DNA of 64,000 bases, from positions 188,532 to 252,531 of the forward strand of contig JAPOVS010000019.1 of the NCBI GenBank assembly GCA_026708055.1. Direction: 5' to 3'. The first letter of the stretch is position 1; every line of letters begins with the position of its first letter. The position numbers and the translations under genes were made by a program. This document shows, one piece after another, positions 31,644 through 39,095 of the stretch. The notes below the pieces were generated by a model. The model made no database searches. It was not told where the DNA came from and saw only the letters and a list, made by a program, of their open reading frames with translations. The DNA is from a bacterium (GTDB lineage: Bacteria > Actinomycetota > Acidimicrobiia > Acidimicrobiales > CATQHL01).

Positions 31644-32027
31644 TTGGCCTTGGTCCTCGATGCCGGCGCCGTCTCGTTCCTGGCCGGCCGGTCGCTTCGT
31701 GCGGCGGCGCTGATCGAGGCGCTGCGCCAGGAGGGTCTCTGGCCGCCGGTGGTCCCGACGCCGGTGCTCGTGGAGTGTCTGCAGGGTGACCCGGGCAGGG
31801 ACGCGCCGACGAATCGGCTGCTCAAGTCGTGCGACGTCCTCGAACGCGTCGACGAGCGCGTCGCCAGGCGAGCGGCCCGACTCCGGTCCCGGTCCGGGCG
31901 TGGCTCTGCGGTCGACGCGCTCGTCGTGGCCGTCGCCGAGCCGGGCGGCTCCGTTCTGACGACAGACCTCGGTGATCTGCGCGCACTCGCGGCCTGTGCG
32001 GCCGACGTGACGGTCGAAGGTCTGTAG
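31644..32027 (+). CDS. VapC-like PIN-domain toxin
   Basis: PIN-domain ribonuclease of 127 residues. The four acidic residues expected for metal binding are visible: Asp in VLDAGAV (residue 6), Glu in VLVECLQG (about 44), Asp in SAVDALVVA (about 91) and Asp in LTTDLGDL (about 109). The start is a TTG directly after the antitoxin TGA, which keeps the toxin level low and couples it to the antitoxin. VapC enzymes cut tRNA or rRNA at specific sites; the target here is unknown. Confidence 0.88.
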   Translation: MALVLDAGAVSFLAGRSLRAAALIEALRQEGLWPPVVPTPVLVECLQGDPGRDAPTNRLLKSCDVLERVDERVARRAARLRSRSGRGSAVDALVVAVAEPGGSVLTTDLGDLRALAACAADVTVEGL

Positions 32028-32048
32028 AGCGTGCTCGGACAGGACACC

Positions 32049-32215
32049 ACCACCGACCGAGGATTCCGAGCCGTGAACTCCCGCCAAGACGCGGCATTCG
32101 AAAACCGAGAACTGCACCCGCCACCACCGACCGAGGATTCCGAGTCGTGAACCCCCGTCATTCCGGCGAAGGCCGGAATCCAGGCTCCGGCGATGCGATT
32201 CGCGCCGCTGCAGTC
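32049..32215. repeat. Extended dispersed repeat element, partial plus full copy
   Basis: CACCACCGACCGAGGATTCCGAG.CGTGAAC occurs at about 32050 and again at about 32122. Only the second is followed by the palindrome (copy 5). A related sequence precedes copy 1 at 7407. The palindrome is thus part of a longer element, here partly duplicated after the VapC gene. Confidence 0.75.
32160..32179. repeat. Dispersed palindromic repeat, copy 5
   Basis: ATTCCGGC-GAAG-GCCGGAAT between the convergent VapC and E1-beta genes. Its right flank CCAGGCTCCGGCG..GCGAT is the same as in copy 1. Confidence 0.85.
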
Positions 32216-32261
32216 GACTGCAAAGCGGCTGGTCAGAGCCGATCCCCGCACGCTCTCAGGG

Positions 32262-33254
32262 TTACCCGGCCGGGAGCTGTTGGGTCAGGGCCCGGAGAGC
32301 GGCGTCCACGATGGCGTCGGTGCCGGGTACGACGGCGCCCTCGAGGGGTGGGCTGAAGGGGATGGGAGCCCGGGCGGCGCCGACGCGGACGACGGGGGCC
32401 TTCAGGTCCGCGAACAGTTCCTCGCCGATGCGGGCGGAGAGCTCGGCCCCGTAGCCGCCGGTCAGCCAGGCCTCGTGGGCGATGACGACCCTGCCGGTCT
32501 TGGACACCGAGGCGACCACGGTCTCGAAGTCAAGCGGCCACAGGCTGCGCAGGTCGATCAGCTCGGCGGCGATGCCGTGCTCGTCGTTGAGGGTGGCTGC
32601 CGCGTCCGCGCCCCGCAGTGTCATGGCCGAGTAGGTGATCAGGGTCACGTCGGTGCCTTCCCTGGCCACCGAGGCCGAGCCCAGCGGTACTCGATGGTCG
32701 CCCTCGGGCACCGGGCCCCGCTTGGCGGTGATCGACTTGTTCTCGAGGTAGATGACCGGGTCGTCGTCATCCATGGCCGAGCGCAACAGGCCTTTGGCGT
32801 CGGCTGGATTGGATGGCGCCACCACCTTCAGCCCGGCGATGTGGGTGAACAAGGATTCCAGGCTTCCGGAGTGCTGGGCGGCGGACGAGCGCAGGATGCC
32901 GTCGGAGGCCCGCAGGACCAGCGGCACGCTGACCTGGCCGCCGGACATGTAGCGCATCTTGGCGGCCTGGTTGACGATCTCGTCCATGGCGCCCATCGTG
33001 AACTCCAGGAAGCTCATCGACGCCACCGGTCGCAGGCCCGTCATTGCCGCGCCGACGGCGGCGGACATGATGAGCGCCTCGGAGATCGGCATGTCGATGA
33101 TCCGGTCGGGGCCGAACTCGTCGAGCAGGCCCCGGAACTGCCCGAAGTTGCCGCCCCAGCTGATGTCCTCGCCCAGCACGATCACCCGCTCGTCCTCCCG
33201 CATGGCGAGGCGGGTGGCGTCCACAGTGGCCTGGCCGAACGACATCCGCTTCAC
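32262..33254 (-). CDS. 2-oxoacid (pyruvate/acetoin-type) dehydrogenase E1 component, beta subunit
   Basis: Forms with the alpha subunit the thiamine-diphosphate E1 that decarboxylates a 2-oxoacid or acetoin and transfers the acyl group to a lipoyl arm. It is 330 residues, the normal size for AcoB/PdhB. Family parts are VIVLGEDISWGGNFGQF, the dimer/ThDP region DMPISEALIMSAAVGAAMTG, and the C-terminal transketolase part VIAHEAWLTGGYGAEL. GTG 33254 is preferred because GAGG lies 7 nt upstream; ATG 33245 is an alternative. It follows the alpha gene after a 169-bp gap that contains palindrome copy 6, so the pair is separated by a repeat insertion although probably co-transcribed. Confidence 0.92.
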   Translation of the reverse strand: MKRMSFGQATVDATRLAMREDERVIVLGEDISWGGNFGQFRGLLDEFGPDRIIDMPISEALIMSAAVGAAMTGLRPVASMSFLEFTMGAMDEIVNQAAKMRYMSGGQVSVPLVLRASDGILRSSAAQHSGSLESLFTHIAGLKVVAPSNPADAKGLLRSAMDDDDPVIYLENKSITAKRGPVPEGDHRVPLGSASVAREGTDVTLITYSAMTLRGADAAATLNDEHGIAAELIDLRSLWPLDFETVVASVSKTGRVVIAHEAWLTGGYGAELSARIGEELFADLKAPVVRVGAARAPIPFSPPLEGAVVPGTDAIVDAALRALTQQLPAG

Positions 33255-33317
33255 AGGCGGACCTCGGGGTGTGCCGGGAGATCGGCGCGAACGGACCGCC
33301 GTGCCGCTGGAAGGTGC

Positions 33318-33337
33318 ATCCCGGCCTTCGCCGGGGT
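33318..33337. repeat. Dispersed palindromic repeat, copy 6
   Basis: ATCCCGGC-CTTC-GCCGGGGT, with one mismatch in the arms, inside the gap between the E1 alpha and beta genes of one transcription direction. A second half-arm GCCGGAATGG follows at 33351. Confidence 0.65.
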
Positions 33338-33423
33338 GACGGACGTTCTCGCCGGAATGGCGGAGGATGCCGCCGGGGTGGCGGCGTCCCCTGCCGAGCC
33401 GGCGGAGCGCATCGTCTGGAGAT

Positions 33424-34437
33424 TCACGCCAGCGTCCCCCGAGGGTCGTCGGTGTAGACGTAGCGCAGCGCGGTCTCGGGCGCAGGGTCGGGCGAGGTCG
33501 CGGCGAACTCCTCGGCCGCAGCGGTCTCGGCCCGGGCGGCCGCCCAGACCGACTCCACGCCGGCGGCGTCCAGCCACCCCGCCGCAGTGAGGGCCTCCTC
33601 CAGCCGGGTGATCGGATCGGCCGCCTTCCACCGCTCCACCTCGGCGTCGTCACGGTAGACCTCGGCGTCGCCGACGTAGTGGCCGCTGTGGCGGTAGGTG
33701 ACACAGTTGAGCAGCGACGGACCGACGCCGCCGCGGGCCGCCTCGACGGCCGCGCCGACAGCGGCGTACACGGCGCCGGCGTCGTTGCCGTCGACGGTCG
33801 TCCCGGGCATGGCATAGCCGGTTGCACGGATCGCCAGGTCCTGCACCGCAGAGGTGCGGCTGATGGCCGTGAACTGGGCGTACTGGTTGTTCTCGCAGAC
33901 GAAGACGACGGGCAAAGATTTCACCGCGGCGAAGTTGAGCGCCTCGTGGAAGGTGCCCTTGTTGATGCCGCCGTCGCCGAAGAAGCAGACCGTCACCTGC
34001 CCCGAGCCGCGGCGCAACGCCGAGAGTCCGGCGCCGGCGGCGATGCCGAACCCGCCGCCCACGATGCCGTTGGCGCCGAGCATGCCGAGGCTGAAGTCGG
34101 CCACGTGCATCGAGCCGCCCCTGCCGGCGTTGGCGCCCGTCTCCCTGCCGAACAACTCGGCCATCAGCCGGTCGGGACGCATGCCCTTGGCGATGGCGTG
34201 GCCGTGGCCCCGGTGGGTGGAGGTGACGTAATCGTCGTCCCGGAGGTTCTGGCAGATCGCCGCGGCGATCGCTTCCTGGCCGAGGTACGTGTGTACGAAC
34301 CCAGGGAGTTTCCCTGCTGCGAACAACTCCGTGACGCGTGTCTCGAAGACGCGGATGCGGACCATCGTGCGGTGAATGTCCCGAGCGGCCGCATCGGTGA
34401 GGCCGGTGAGCGTCGCAGGACAGGCGGGCGGGCTCAC
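33424..34437 (-). CDS. 2-oxoacid (pyruvate/acetoin-type) dehydrogenase E1 component, alpha subunit
   Basis: ThDP-binding E1 alpha subunit of 337 residues, close to AcoA/PdhA. The ThDP/Mg motif is GDGGINKGTFHEALNFAAV (GDG...N pattern), preceded by RGGSMHVADFSLGMLGANGI, and the loop YRHSGHYVGDAEVYR is typical of the phosphorylation-loop region in alpha subunits. GTG 34437 is supported by AAGGA about 5 nt upstream. The order lipoyl protein, SDR, E1 alpha, E1 beta on one strand suggests an operon. No E2 acyltransferase or E3 gene is in the window. The substrate (pyruvate, acetoin or a branched analogue) cannot be read from sequence. Confidence 0.92.
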   Translation of the reverse strand: MSPPACPATLTGLTDAAARDIHRTMVRIRVFETRVTELFAAGKLPGFVHTYLGQEAIAAAICQNLRDDDYVTSTHRGHGHAIAKGMRPDRLMAELFGRETGANAGRGGSMHVADFSLGMLGANGIVGGGFGIAAGAGLSALRRGSGQVTVCFFGDGGINKGTFHEALNFAAVKSLPVVFVCENNQYAQFTAISRTSAVQDLAIRATGYAMPGTTVDGNDAGAVYAAVGAAVEAARGGVGPSLLNCVTYRHSGHYVGDAEVYRDDAEVERWKAADPITRLEEALTAAGWLDAAGVESVWAAARAETAAAEEFAATSPDPAPETALRYVYTDDPRGTLA

Positions 34438-34609
34438 TTCATCCTTCCGTCTCGGACGTCGCGGTACGCGCCGACAGCGGCCGGCGGGGTCGCGGAGTGG
34501 TCTCCCCGGCCGGACCGGCGGGCCTGGCTCGGCGGCTCGGCGGGCTCACCGGGCTCACCGGGCCGCATCCTCGCCCGACCCGGCTGGCGTGGCGGGGCCG
34601 CTCGGCTGC

Positions 34610-35371
34610 TCACTGGGCCAGGTAGCCGCCGTCGACGGCCAGGATGTGCCCGGTCACCATCGCCGCGGCCTCGGAGGCCAGGAACACGGCAGGACCCACG
34701 ATCTCGTCGGGTTGCCCGATCCGCCCGAGTGGCGTGCGCGACTCCCAGTCGGCCCGCATGTCGGGCTCCTTCTCCCACTGGGCCAGCACGATGGCCGACT
34801 CGAACTGCGACGGGGCGATGGCGTTGACCCGCACGCCCTGCGGTGCCCATTCGATGGCGAGCGTCCGGGTCAGTGCCACCACCCCGCCCTTGGAGGCCTG
34901 GTAGCCGAGGCTGCCCGGGAACCCGGCCAGGCCGCCGACAGAGGCGATGTTGATGATCGACCCCGAGCCCGCGGCCACCATGTGGCGCCCTGCCGCCCGG
35001 CAGGCGAGATAGGTGCCCCGCAGGTTGATCTCCATGACCGAGTCCCACAGGTCCTCGGGGTAGTCCACGGCGGGGGAGCGTCCCCCGACGCCGGCGCTGT
35101 TCACGAGTACGTCGATCCGGCCGGCCTCGGCCACCAACCCGTCGACGGCGGCGGCGACGGCAGCGGCGTCGGTCACATCTGCCGTGACGGCGTCCGCGTT
35201 CTCCCCGATCGATCGAGCCGCCTCGTCGTTCCCGGCGGCGTCGCGATCGACGCAGCGCACCCGGGCGCCCGCCTCGGCGAGCCCGGCGGCGATGGCCCGG
35301 CCCAGCCCGCTGGCGGCGCCGGTGACGAGCGCGACCCGCCCGGCGAGCGAGAAGCGGTCCTGAGCGCTCAT
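34610..35371 (-). CDS. SDR-family NAD(P)-dependent oxidoreductase
   Basis: Classical short-chain dehydrogenase of 253 residues. The cofactor motif is TGAASGLG (near residue 17). NSAG marks the strand after the nucleotide site, with the catalytic Ser in NIASVGG and the catalytic YQASK (Tyr-X3-Lys). The C-terminus ends VDGGYLAQ, as in many 3-oxoacyl or polyol dehydrogenases. The start ATG 35371 overlaps the stop of the lipoyl-domain gene (ATGA). It lies between the lipoyl protein and the E1 genes. It may reduce or oxidise the substrate of the E1 complex, for example an acetoin/diol pair (inference). Confidence 0.92.
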   Translation of the reverse strand: MSAQDRFSLAGRVALVTGAASGLGRAIAAGLAEAGARVRCVDRDAAGNDEAARSIGENADAVTADVTDAAAVAAAVDGLVAEAGRIDVLVNSAGVGGRSPAVDYPEDLWDSVMEINLRGTYLACRAAGRHMVAAGSGSIINIASVGGLAGFPGSLGYQASKGGVVALTRTLAIEWAPQGVRVNAIAPSQFESAIVLAQWEKEPDMRADWESRTPLGRIGQPDEIVGPAVFLASEAAAMVTGHILAVDGGYLAQ

Positions 35372-35616
35372 GTGACCACGTGGCCGATGGTCGCCCCGAC
35401 GTCGACCTCGACATCGTCGTGGGGATCGGCCTCGATGACGATCTCCAGCGTGCCGGTGGCCGGTGCCTCGATCGCCGTCTCGGCCTTCTCCGACTCCACG
35501 ATCACCACCTCCTCGCCCGTCTCGACGCGCGCACCGGACTCGCGAAGCCACTCCACGAGGATCACGCTCTCCACGACGCCGGAGTGCGGCACGAGGATCG
35601 GCGTGCGCCCGCTCAC
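35368..35616 (-). CDS. Free-standing lipoyl (biotinyl/lipoyl attachment) domain protein
   Basis: An 82-residue protein that is almost entirely one lipoyl domain: PHSGVVESVILVEWLRESG, then VIVESEKAETAIEAPATG with the modifiable Lys in ESEKAET, then the second half VIEADPHDDVEVDVGATIG. It has no peripheral-subunit-binding or acyltransferase domain. GTG 35616 is chosen: upstream codons of the longer frame run through palindrome copy 7, and GAGG lies just before this GTG. It could carry the acyl group of the E1 pair encoded 1-3 kb downstream. An actual E2 core would have to come from elsewhere, or the complex works without one (inference). Confidence 0.8.
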   Translation of the reverse strand: MSGRTPILVPHSGVVESVILVEWLRESGARVETGEEVVIVESEKAETAIEAPATGTLEIVIEADPHDDVEVDVGATIGHVVT

Positions 35617-35650
35617 GTCCTCAGTCGCCCTGCTCGTTGCCGGTGCCTGG

Positions 35651-35670
35651 GTTCCGGCCTTCGCCGGAAC
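35651..35670. repeat. Dispersed palindromic repeat, copy 7
   Basis: GTTCCGGC-CTTC-GCCGGAAC, with both outer bases changed so that pairing is kept. It lies upstream of the lipoyl-protein start and overlaps the first of two 36-bp direct repeats. Confidence 0.75.
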
Positions 35671-35775
35671 GACGAGGCAGGTAGCCCGAGGCCCTTGTAA
35701 CTGGACCACCGGAGACGGAGAGGCAGGAACGTGGCGGATGGAACGACGAGGCAGGTAGCCCGAGGACCTTGTAAC
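35666..35775. repeat. 36-bp direct repeats upstream of the lipoyl/E1 operon
   Basis: Units 35666-35701 and 35740-35775 (period 74), both reading GGAACGACGAGGCAGGTAGC then CCGAGG.CCTTGTAAC, differ at one base. The 174-bp spacer 35617-35790 holds little else. Confidence 0.85.
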
Positions 35776-35790
35776 CCGCCTCAGCGGCCA

Positions 35791-36462
35791 TCAGATGTAG
35801 CCGTGCTTCTCGAGCCCCTCGGCGGGGGAGAGGCCGCGGCGCATGTCCTCGCGCACCAGGTCCTCGCCGGCCATCACGGTCTCGGAATCCGCCAGCACCT
35901 GGGCGGCCTCCGCACCCGGGATCACGAGGATGCCGTCGAAGTCGGCGTGGATCACGTCACCCGGGTGGATCTCGACGGCGCCGATGGTCACGGGCACCTG
36001 CGTGGCCGCCATCTCCCAGCGCCCGATGGCGTTCAGCGGCGACATGTCGCGGTAGAAGACCTGCAACCCGATGTCGCGCAGCCCGTCGGTGTCGCGGAGG
36101 TTGCCGTCGAGGATGACGCCCACGCAGCCGTGTACCTGCGCGGCGTTGCCGGTGAGTTCACCGAAGTGGCCCACGGGGCTGTCGCGGTTGACCGACACCA
36201 ACACGTCGTCGGGCTGGATGCCGTCGAACATCCGCAGGTAGGAGTGGATGCGCTCGACGCCCTCGGCCCACGGCAGGCGCTCGTCGAACCCGACGCCGAG
36301 GACCGTTCTGGCTATCCCGACGATCCGTTGTTCGGGGAACAGCGGCCGCAGATACGAGGGCAGGACCTGCTCGCGGCCTCCGGCCCGGTAGATGGCGTCG
36401 CAGACTGCTGTCATCGGTATGCGCCGGAAGCGCTCGCACAACTCCGAACGGGGGACCCCCAC
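35791..36462 (-). CDS. RraA-family protein (4-hydroxy-4-methyl-2-oxoglutarate aldolase-like)
   Basis: Members are either class II aldolases for 4-hydroxy-4-methyl-2-oxoglutarate or oxaloacetate decarboxylases, or RNase E regulators; RNase-E-type control is unlikely to be the role here. The active-site pattern GVILDGNLRDTDGLRD (Asp-Gly-X2-Arg-Asp) is intact, as is the substrate-loop PVGHFGELTGNAA. GTG 36462 gives 223 residues, the family size; longer frames to 36600 have low-complexity Arg-rich N-termini. It is divergent from a RidA gene. Context with RidA and a D-threonine-aldolase-like enzyme suggests breakdown of hydroxy or keto acids derived from amino acids (inference). Confidence 0.85.
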   Translation of the reverse strand: MGVPRSELCERFRRIPMTAVCDAIYRAGGREQVLPSYLRPLFPEQRIVGIARTVLGVGFDERLPWAEGVERIHSYLRMFDGIQPDDVLVSVNRDSPVGHFGELTGNAAQVHGCVGVILDGNLRDTDGLRDIGLQVFYRDMSPLNAIGRWEMAATQVPVTIGAVEIHPGDVIHADFDGILVIPGAEAAQVLADSETVMAGEDLVREDMRRGLSPAEGLEKHGYI

Positions 36463-36573
36463 GGCTTCCGACCGTAGTCGAAGCCTCCTGCGGGCGGGTC
36501 CGGGCCGGTTGGCGCAGGCGAACACCCGCAGGCGGGACCGATCCTCCTGCGTACGGGATGGGGACACCGCGTC

Positions 36574-36579
36574 TACAGT
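36574..36579 (+). promoter_or_regulatory. Candidate -10 box of the RidA gene
   Basis: TACAGT, 35 nt before ATG 36615. The same CTACAGT string occurs upstream of both lipoprotein genes at 41730 and 50265, suggesting a shared promoter type. Confidence 0.35.
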
Positions 36580-36614
36580 CTCCCAACCGACCGCGAGCAC
36601 CCTCGGGAGGGCAC

Positions 36615-37034
36615 ATGATGCGCGTCTACGAGGTCCCGGACGGCCCGCCGGGACATCCGTTCCTGTCGCCGGTGATCAGGGCGGGGGACTTCGTCTTCGT
36701 GTCGGGCAACGCCGGGCTTCTGCCGGGTAGTACGCCGACCGGCGAGGACGGAAGCTGGCAACCGGGCGCCCTCGTGGAGGGTGGCATCGAGGCCGAGACC
36801 CGCCAGACGCTGGAGAACATCAAGACGGCCCTCGAGGCCGCCGGGGCACAGATGTCCGACGTCGTCAAGGTCAACACCTTCCTGCGCGACGTCGACCGCC
36901 ACTTCGCCGCCTACAACGAGGTCTACTTGGAGTACTTCCCGACAGAGCCGCCCACCCGCACCACGATCGGGGCGAAGATCTACGGGAACATCCTCGTCGA
37001 GATCGAGTGTGTGGCCTACGCGCCGGAGTCCTGA
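36615..37034 (+). CDS. RidA family protein (reactive enamine/imine deaminase)
   Basis: RidA (YjgF/UK114) proteins hydrolyse enamine and imine intermediates released by PLP enzymes, protecting other enzymes. This one has 139 residues, with VFVSGNAGLLPG near the N-terminus, TLENIKTALEAAGAQMSDVV in the middle, and the catalytic Arg in PPTRTTIGA. GGGAGG ends 4 nt before ATG 36615 and 7 nt before ATG 36618; the second start is favoured. It lies directly upstream of a PLP-dependent D-threonine-aldolase-like gene, which would produce such intermediates, so the pairing makes sense. Confidence 0.9.
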   Translation: MMRVYEVPDGPPGHPFLSPVIRAGDFVFVSGNAGLLPGSTPTGEDGSWQPGALVEGGIEAETRQTLENIKTALEAAGAQMSDVVKVNTFLRDVDRHFAAYNEVYLEYFPTEPPTRTTIGAKIYGNILVEIECVAYAPES

Positions 37035-37072
37035 GAGCCGGCCAAGTCATGCAGCGGATCGAATCGATCGTC

Positions 37073-37092
37073 ATGCCGGCGAAGGCCGGAAT
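37073..37092. repeat. Dispersed palindromic repeat, copy 8
   Basis: ATGCCGGC-GAAG-GCCGGAAT between two plus-strand genes (RidA and the PLP enzyme), with one arm mismatch. Confidence 0.75.
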
Positions 37093-37150
37093 CCATGCAG
37101 CAGCGACTCGCACGGCGCTGCGGGGCGACAACGCAGGGAGCGAATGAGCC

Positions 37151-38452
37151 ATGACCAGCGAGCAAGCCGGCTGGAGCCGGCACTACGACGTTGCCAACGC
37201 CGATCTCGGGTGGCAGTACAAGGGCTGGCCGCTGTCACCGGGCGTCGCCGACCTCGAGTCGGTCGCCTCGGCGGGCTTGAACCTCTTCGGAGACGACTTC
37301 ATGTTCCCGGTGATGGTGATCTCCCACAGCGATCTGGTGCACAACATCGAGGTCGTCGCCCGGTTCTGCGCCGACAGCGGCGTGTCGCTGGCGCCGCACG
37401 GCAAGACCACCATGTCTCCCGAGTTGTCCCACCTGCAACTCGAGGCGGGCGCCTGGGCCATCACCGCCTCCACCGGCAGCCAGGCCCGCATCTACCGGGC
37501 CTTCGACATTCCCCGGATCCTCATCGCCCACCAGGTGGTGGACCCGGCGGCGGTCACCTGGATGGCCGACGAGCTAGACGCCCATCCCGAGGTGGAGTTG
37601 TTCTGTCTCATCGACTCGGTGGAGTGCGTCGAGGCGATGGAGGCGGCGCTGGTCGGGCGGCCCGCGGGGCGGCCTATCGACGGCCTCGTGGAGCTCGGCA
37701 TGATGGCGGGCCGCACGGGCTGCCGGACGATCGAGGGGGCGGTGCGGGTGGCCGAGCGGATCGCCGCTTCCGACCGGATGCGCCTCGTCGGTGTGGAGGG
37801 CTACGAGGGGATCCTGCACTTCTGTGGAGACGACTTCAGCGAGGTCGACGAGTTCCTGGTCCGCATGCGGGAGCTCACCGATCGGCTCGCCGCCGCCGGG
37901 CACTTCGACCACCTCGACGAGGTGATCGTCACCGCCGGCGGCAGCATGTTCCCCGACCGGGTGGTGGCCATCCTGGGCGGCGACTGGGACATCGGCCGAC
38001 CGGTGCGGCCGGTCATCCGCCCCGGTGGCTACGTGACCCACGACTCGAAGATGTACACCGACTCGGGCCCGTTCGGCGTGCGGGCGCCGATGGACACCTA
38101 CCCGGCGCTGCGCCCCGCGCTCACGCTGTGGTCCTACGTGGTGTCCCGCCCGGAGCCCGACCTGGCCCTGCTGGGTTTCGGCAAGCGCGACGGCTCATAC
38201 GACGTCGACATGCCCATGCCCGAGGTCATCCGTCGCGCCGGCGAGATGCACGACGTGGGCGGCGGGCTCCAGATCTTCGAACTCAACGACCAGCACGCCT
38301 TCGTGCGCATCGCCCCGGGGTTCGACCTCCGAGTCGGCGACCAGGTCGGGTGTGGGATCAGCCATCCCTGCACCTCGTTCGAACGCTGGCGGGCCATCCC
38401 GGTCACCGACGACGACCACAACGTCGTCGGCTCGGTGCGCACCTTCTTCTAG
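37151..38452 (+). CDS. D-threonine aldolase / D-serine dehydratase-like PLP enzyme
   Basis: Fold-type III PLP enzyme (alanine racemase N-terminal barrel plus the DSD1-like C-terminal domain) that cleaves or dehydrates D-3-hydroxy-amino acids. The PLP Lys is in LAPHGKTTMSPEL (about residue 85). Barrel strands continue through VGVEGYEGIL and VTAGGSMFP. The C-terminal metal motif GISHPCTSFERW supplies His and Cys ligands typical of D-threonine aldolases and D-serine dehydratases. It is 433 residues, full length. ATG 37151 follows the weak purine stretch AGGGAGCGA. The choice between aldolase and dehydratase is open. RidA upstream favours an imine-releasing reaction. Confidence 0.85.
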   Translation: MTSEQAGWSRHYDVANADLGWQYKGWPLSPGVADLESVASAGLNLFGDDFMFPVMVISHSDLVHNIEVVARFCADSGVSLAPHGKTTMSPELSHLQLEAGAWAITASTGSQARIYRAFDIPRILIAHQVVDPAAVTWMADELDAHPEVELFCLIDSVECVEAMEAALVGRPAGRPIDGLVELGMMAGRTGCRTIEGAVRVAERIAASDRMRLVGVEGYEGILHFCGDDFSEVDEFLVRMRELTDRLAAAGHFDHLDEVIVTAGGSMFPDRVVAILGGDWDIGRPVRPVIRPGGYVTHDSKMYTDSGPFGVRAPMDTYPALRPALTLWSYVVSRPEPDLALLGFGKRDGSYDVDMPMPEVIRRAGEMHDVGGGLQIFELNDQHAFVRIAPGFDLRVGDQVGCGISHPCTSFERWRAIPVTDDDHNVVGSVRTFF

Positions 38453-38487
38453 TTGCGTCGATAGGCGTGCGTCGAGGCCCGTCCTGC

Positions 38488-38814
38488 TCAGAAGCAGTTG
38501 ACCGCGAACTCCAGCGCTGTGCAGACGTGCCGCCGCCGTTCGGGGCTCAGGGCACCGAGGCGATCGGTAAGCTCCCCGGCGGACACGTTCAGCACGCTGT
38601 CGAGTTGGACGCAGCAGGGCTGCGGCACCGGATCGTCCCCGGGCTCCAGCGGTACTTCCGTCGCAAGGCCTCGCAGGCGGGTCGAGCACGGAGCGACGAT
38701 GACCCGCTTCAGCCGGCCGATCGCCGCATCACGCGACAGGACGACGACAGGCCGGCGCGGCAGATCGGCAGTCTCGCACCACCAGATCTCGCCGTTGCGC
38801 GGTGTTTCCGTCAC
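38488..38814 (-). CDS. MazF/PemK-like mRNA interferase toxin
   Basis: Predicted ribosome-independent RNase of the MazF/PemK family, 108 residues. Family parts are GEIWWCETADLPRRPVVVLS near the N-terminus, VIVAPCSTRLRGLATEVPL (the conserved RG and TEV strand), and CCVQLDSVLNV with the core Gln/Asp. GTG 38814 overlaps the stop of the antitoxin gene (GTGA), which fixes the start. The double Cys in the QPCCVQ segment is unusual. It converges on the PLP-enzyme gene, with 35 bp between stops. Confidence 0.88.
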   Translation of the reverse strand: MTETPRNGEIWWCETADLPRRPVVVLSRDAAIGRLKRVIVAPCSTRLRGLATEVPLEPGDDPVPQPCCVQLDSVLNVSAGELTDRLGALSPERRRHVCTALEFAVNCF

Positions 38815-39047
38815 CGCCTGCGTCTTGCTCTGAGGAACGACTCGACGTCGCCCCAGGCGTCGGGGGCGTCGAGTGGCACGGAGTCATAGGCTTCGTACTG
38901 CTCATCGATCTCTGCTCGGCGACGTTCCCGGCACAGTGCTGCCAGCGCCTCGTCCATGAGGCGCGCATCGCGGGTACCGGGCATTGACTCCCGTGCGGAC
39001 GCCAGCAGCCGCCCGTCGACTGTCGTGCTGATCCGGTGTCGATTCAT
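38811..39047 (-). CDS. MazE-type antitoxin (ribbon-helix-helix-like)
   Basis: A 78-residue protein that precedes and overlaps a MazF-like toxin. The N-terminus (MNRHRISTTVDGRLLASARE) looks like a short DNA-binding ribbon followed by helices, and the C-terminus (AYDSVPLDAPDAWGDVESFL) is acidic and suited to covering the toxin. ATG 39047 has a TACGTT -10-like hexamer ending 6 nt upstream (39054-39059, minus strand) and no ribosome-binding site, pointing to leaderless, autoregulated expression. Confidence 0.8.
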   Translation of the reverse strand: MNRHRISTTVDGRLLASARESMPGTRDARLMDEALAALCRERRRAEIDEQYEAYDSVPLDAPDAWGDVESFLRARRRR

Positions 39048-39095
39048 GCCATAAACGTAGCATGATCCGCATCGGTTCGCGTCGGCGACCCGGCC

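Noticed and set aside
38498-38833. Plus-strand frame opposite the MazF-like toxin
   Set aside because: The minus strand gives a complete MazF family match with a 4-nt overlap to its antitoxin; the plus frame is a shadow.
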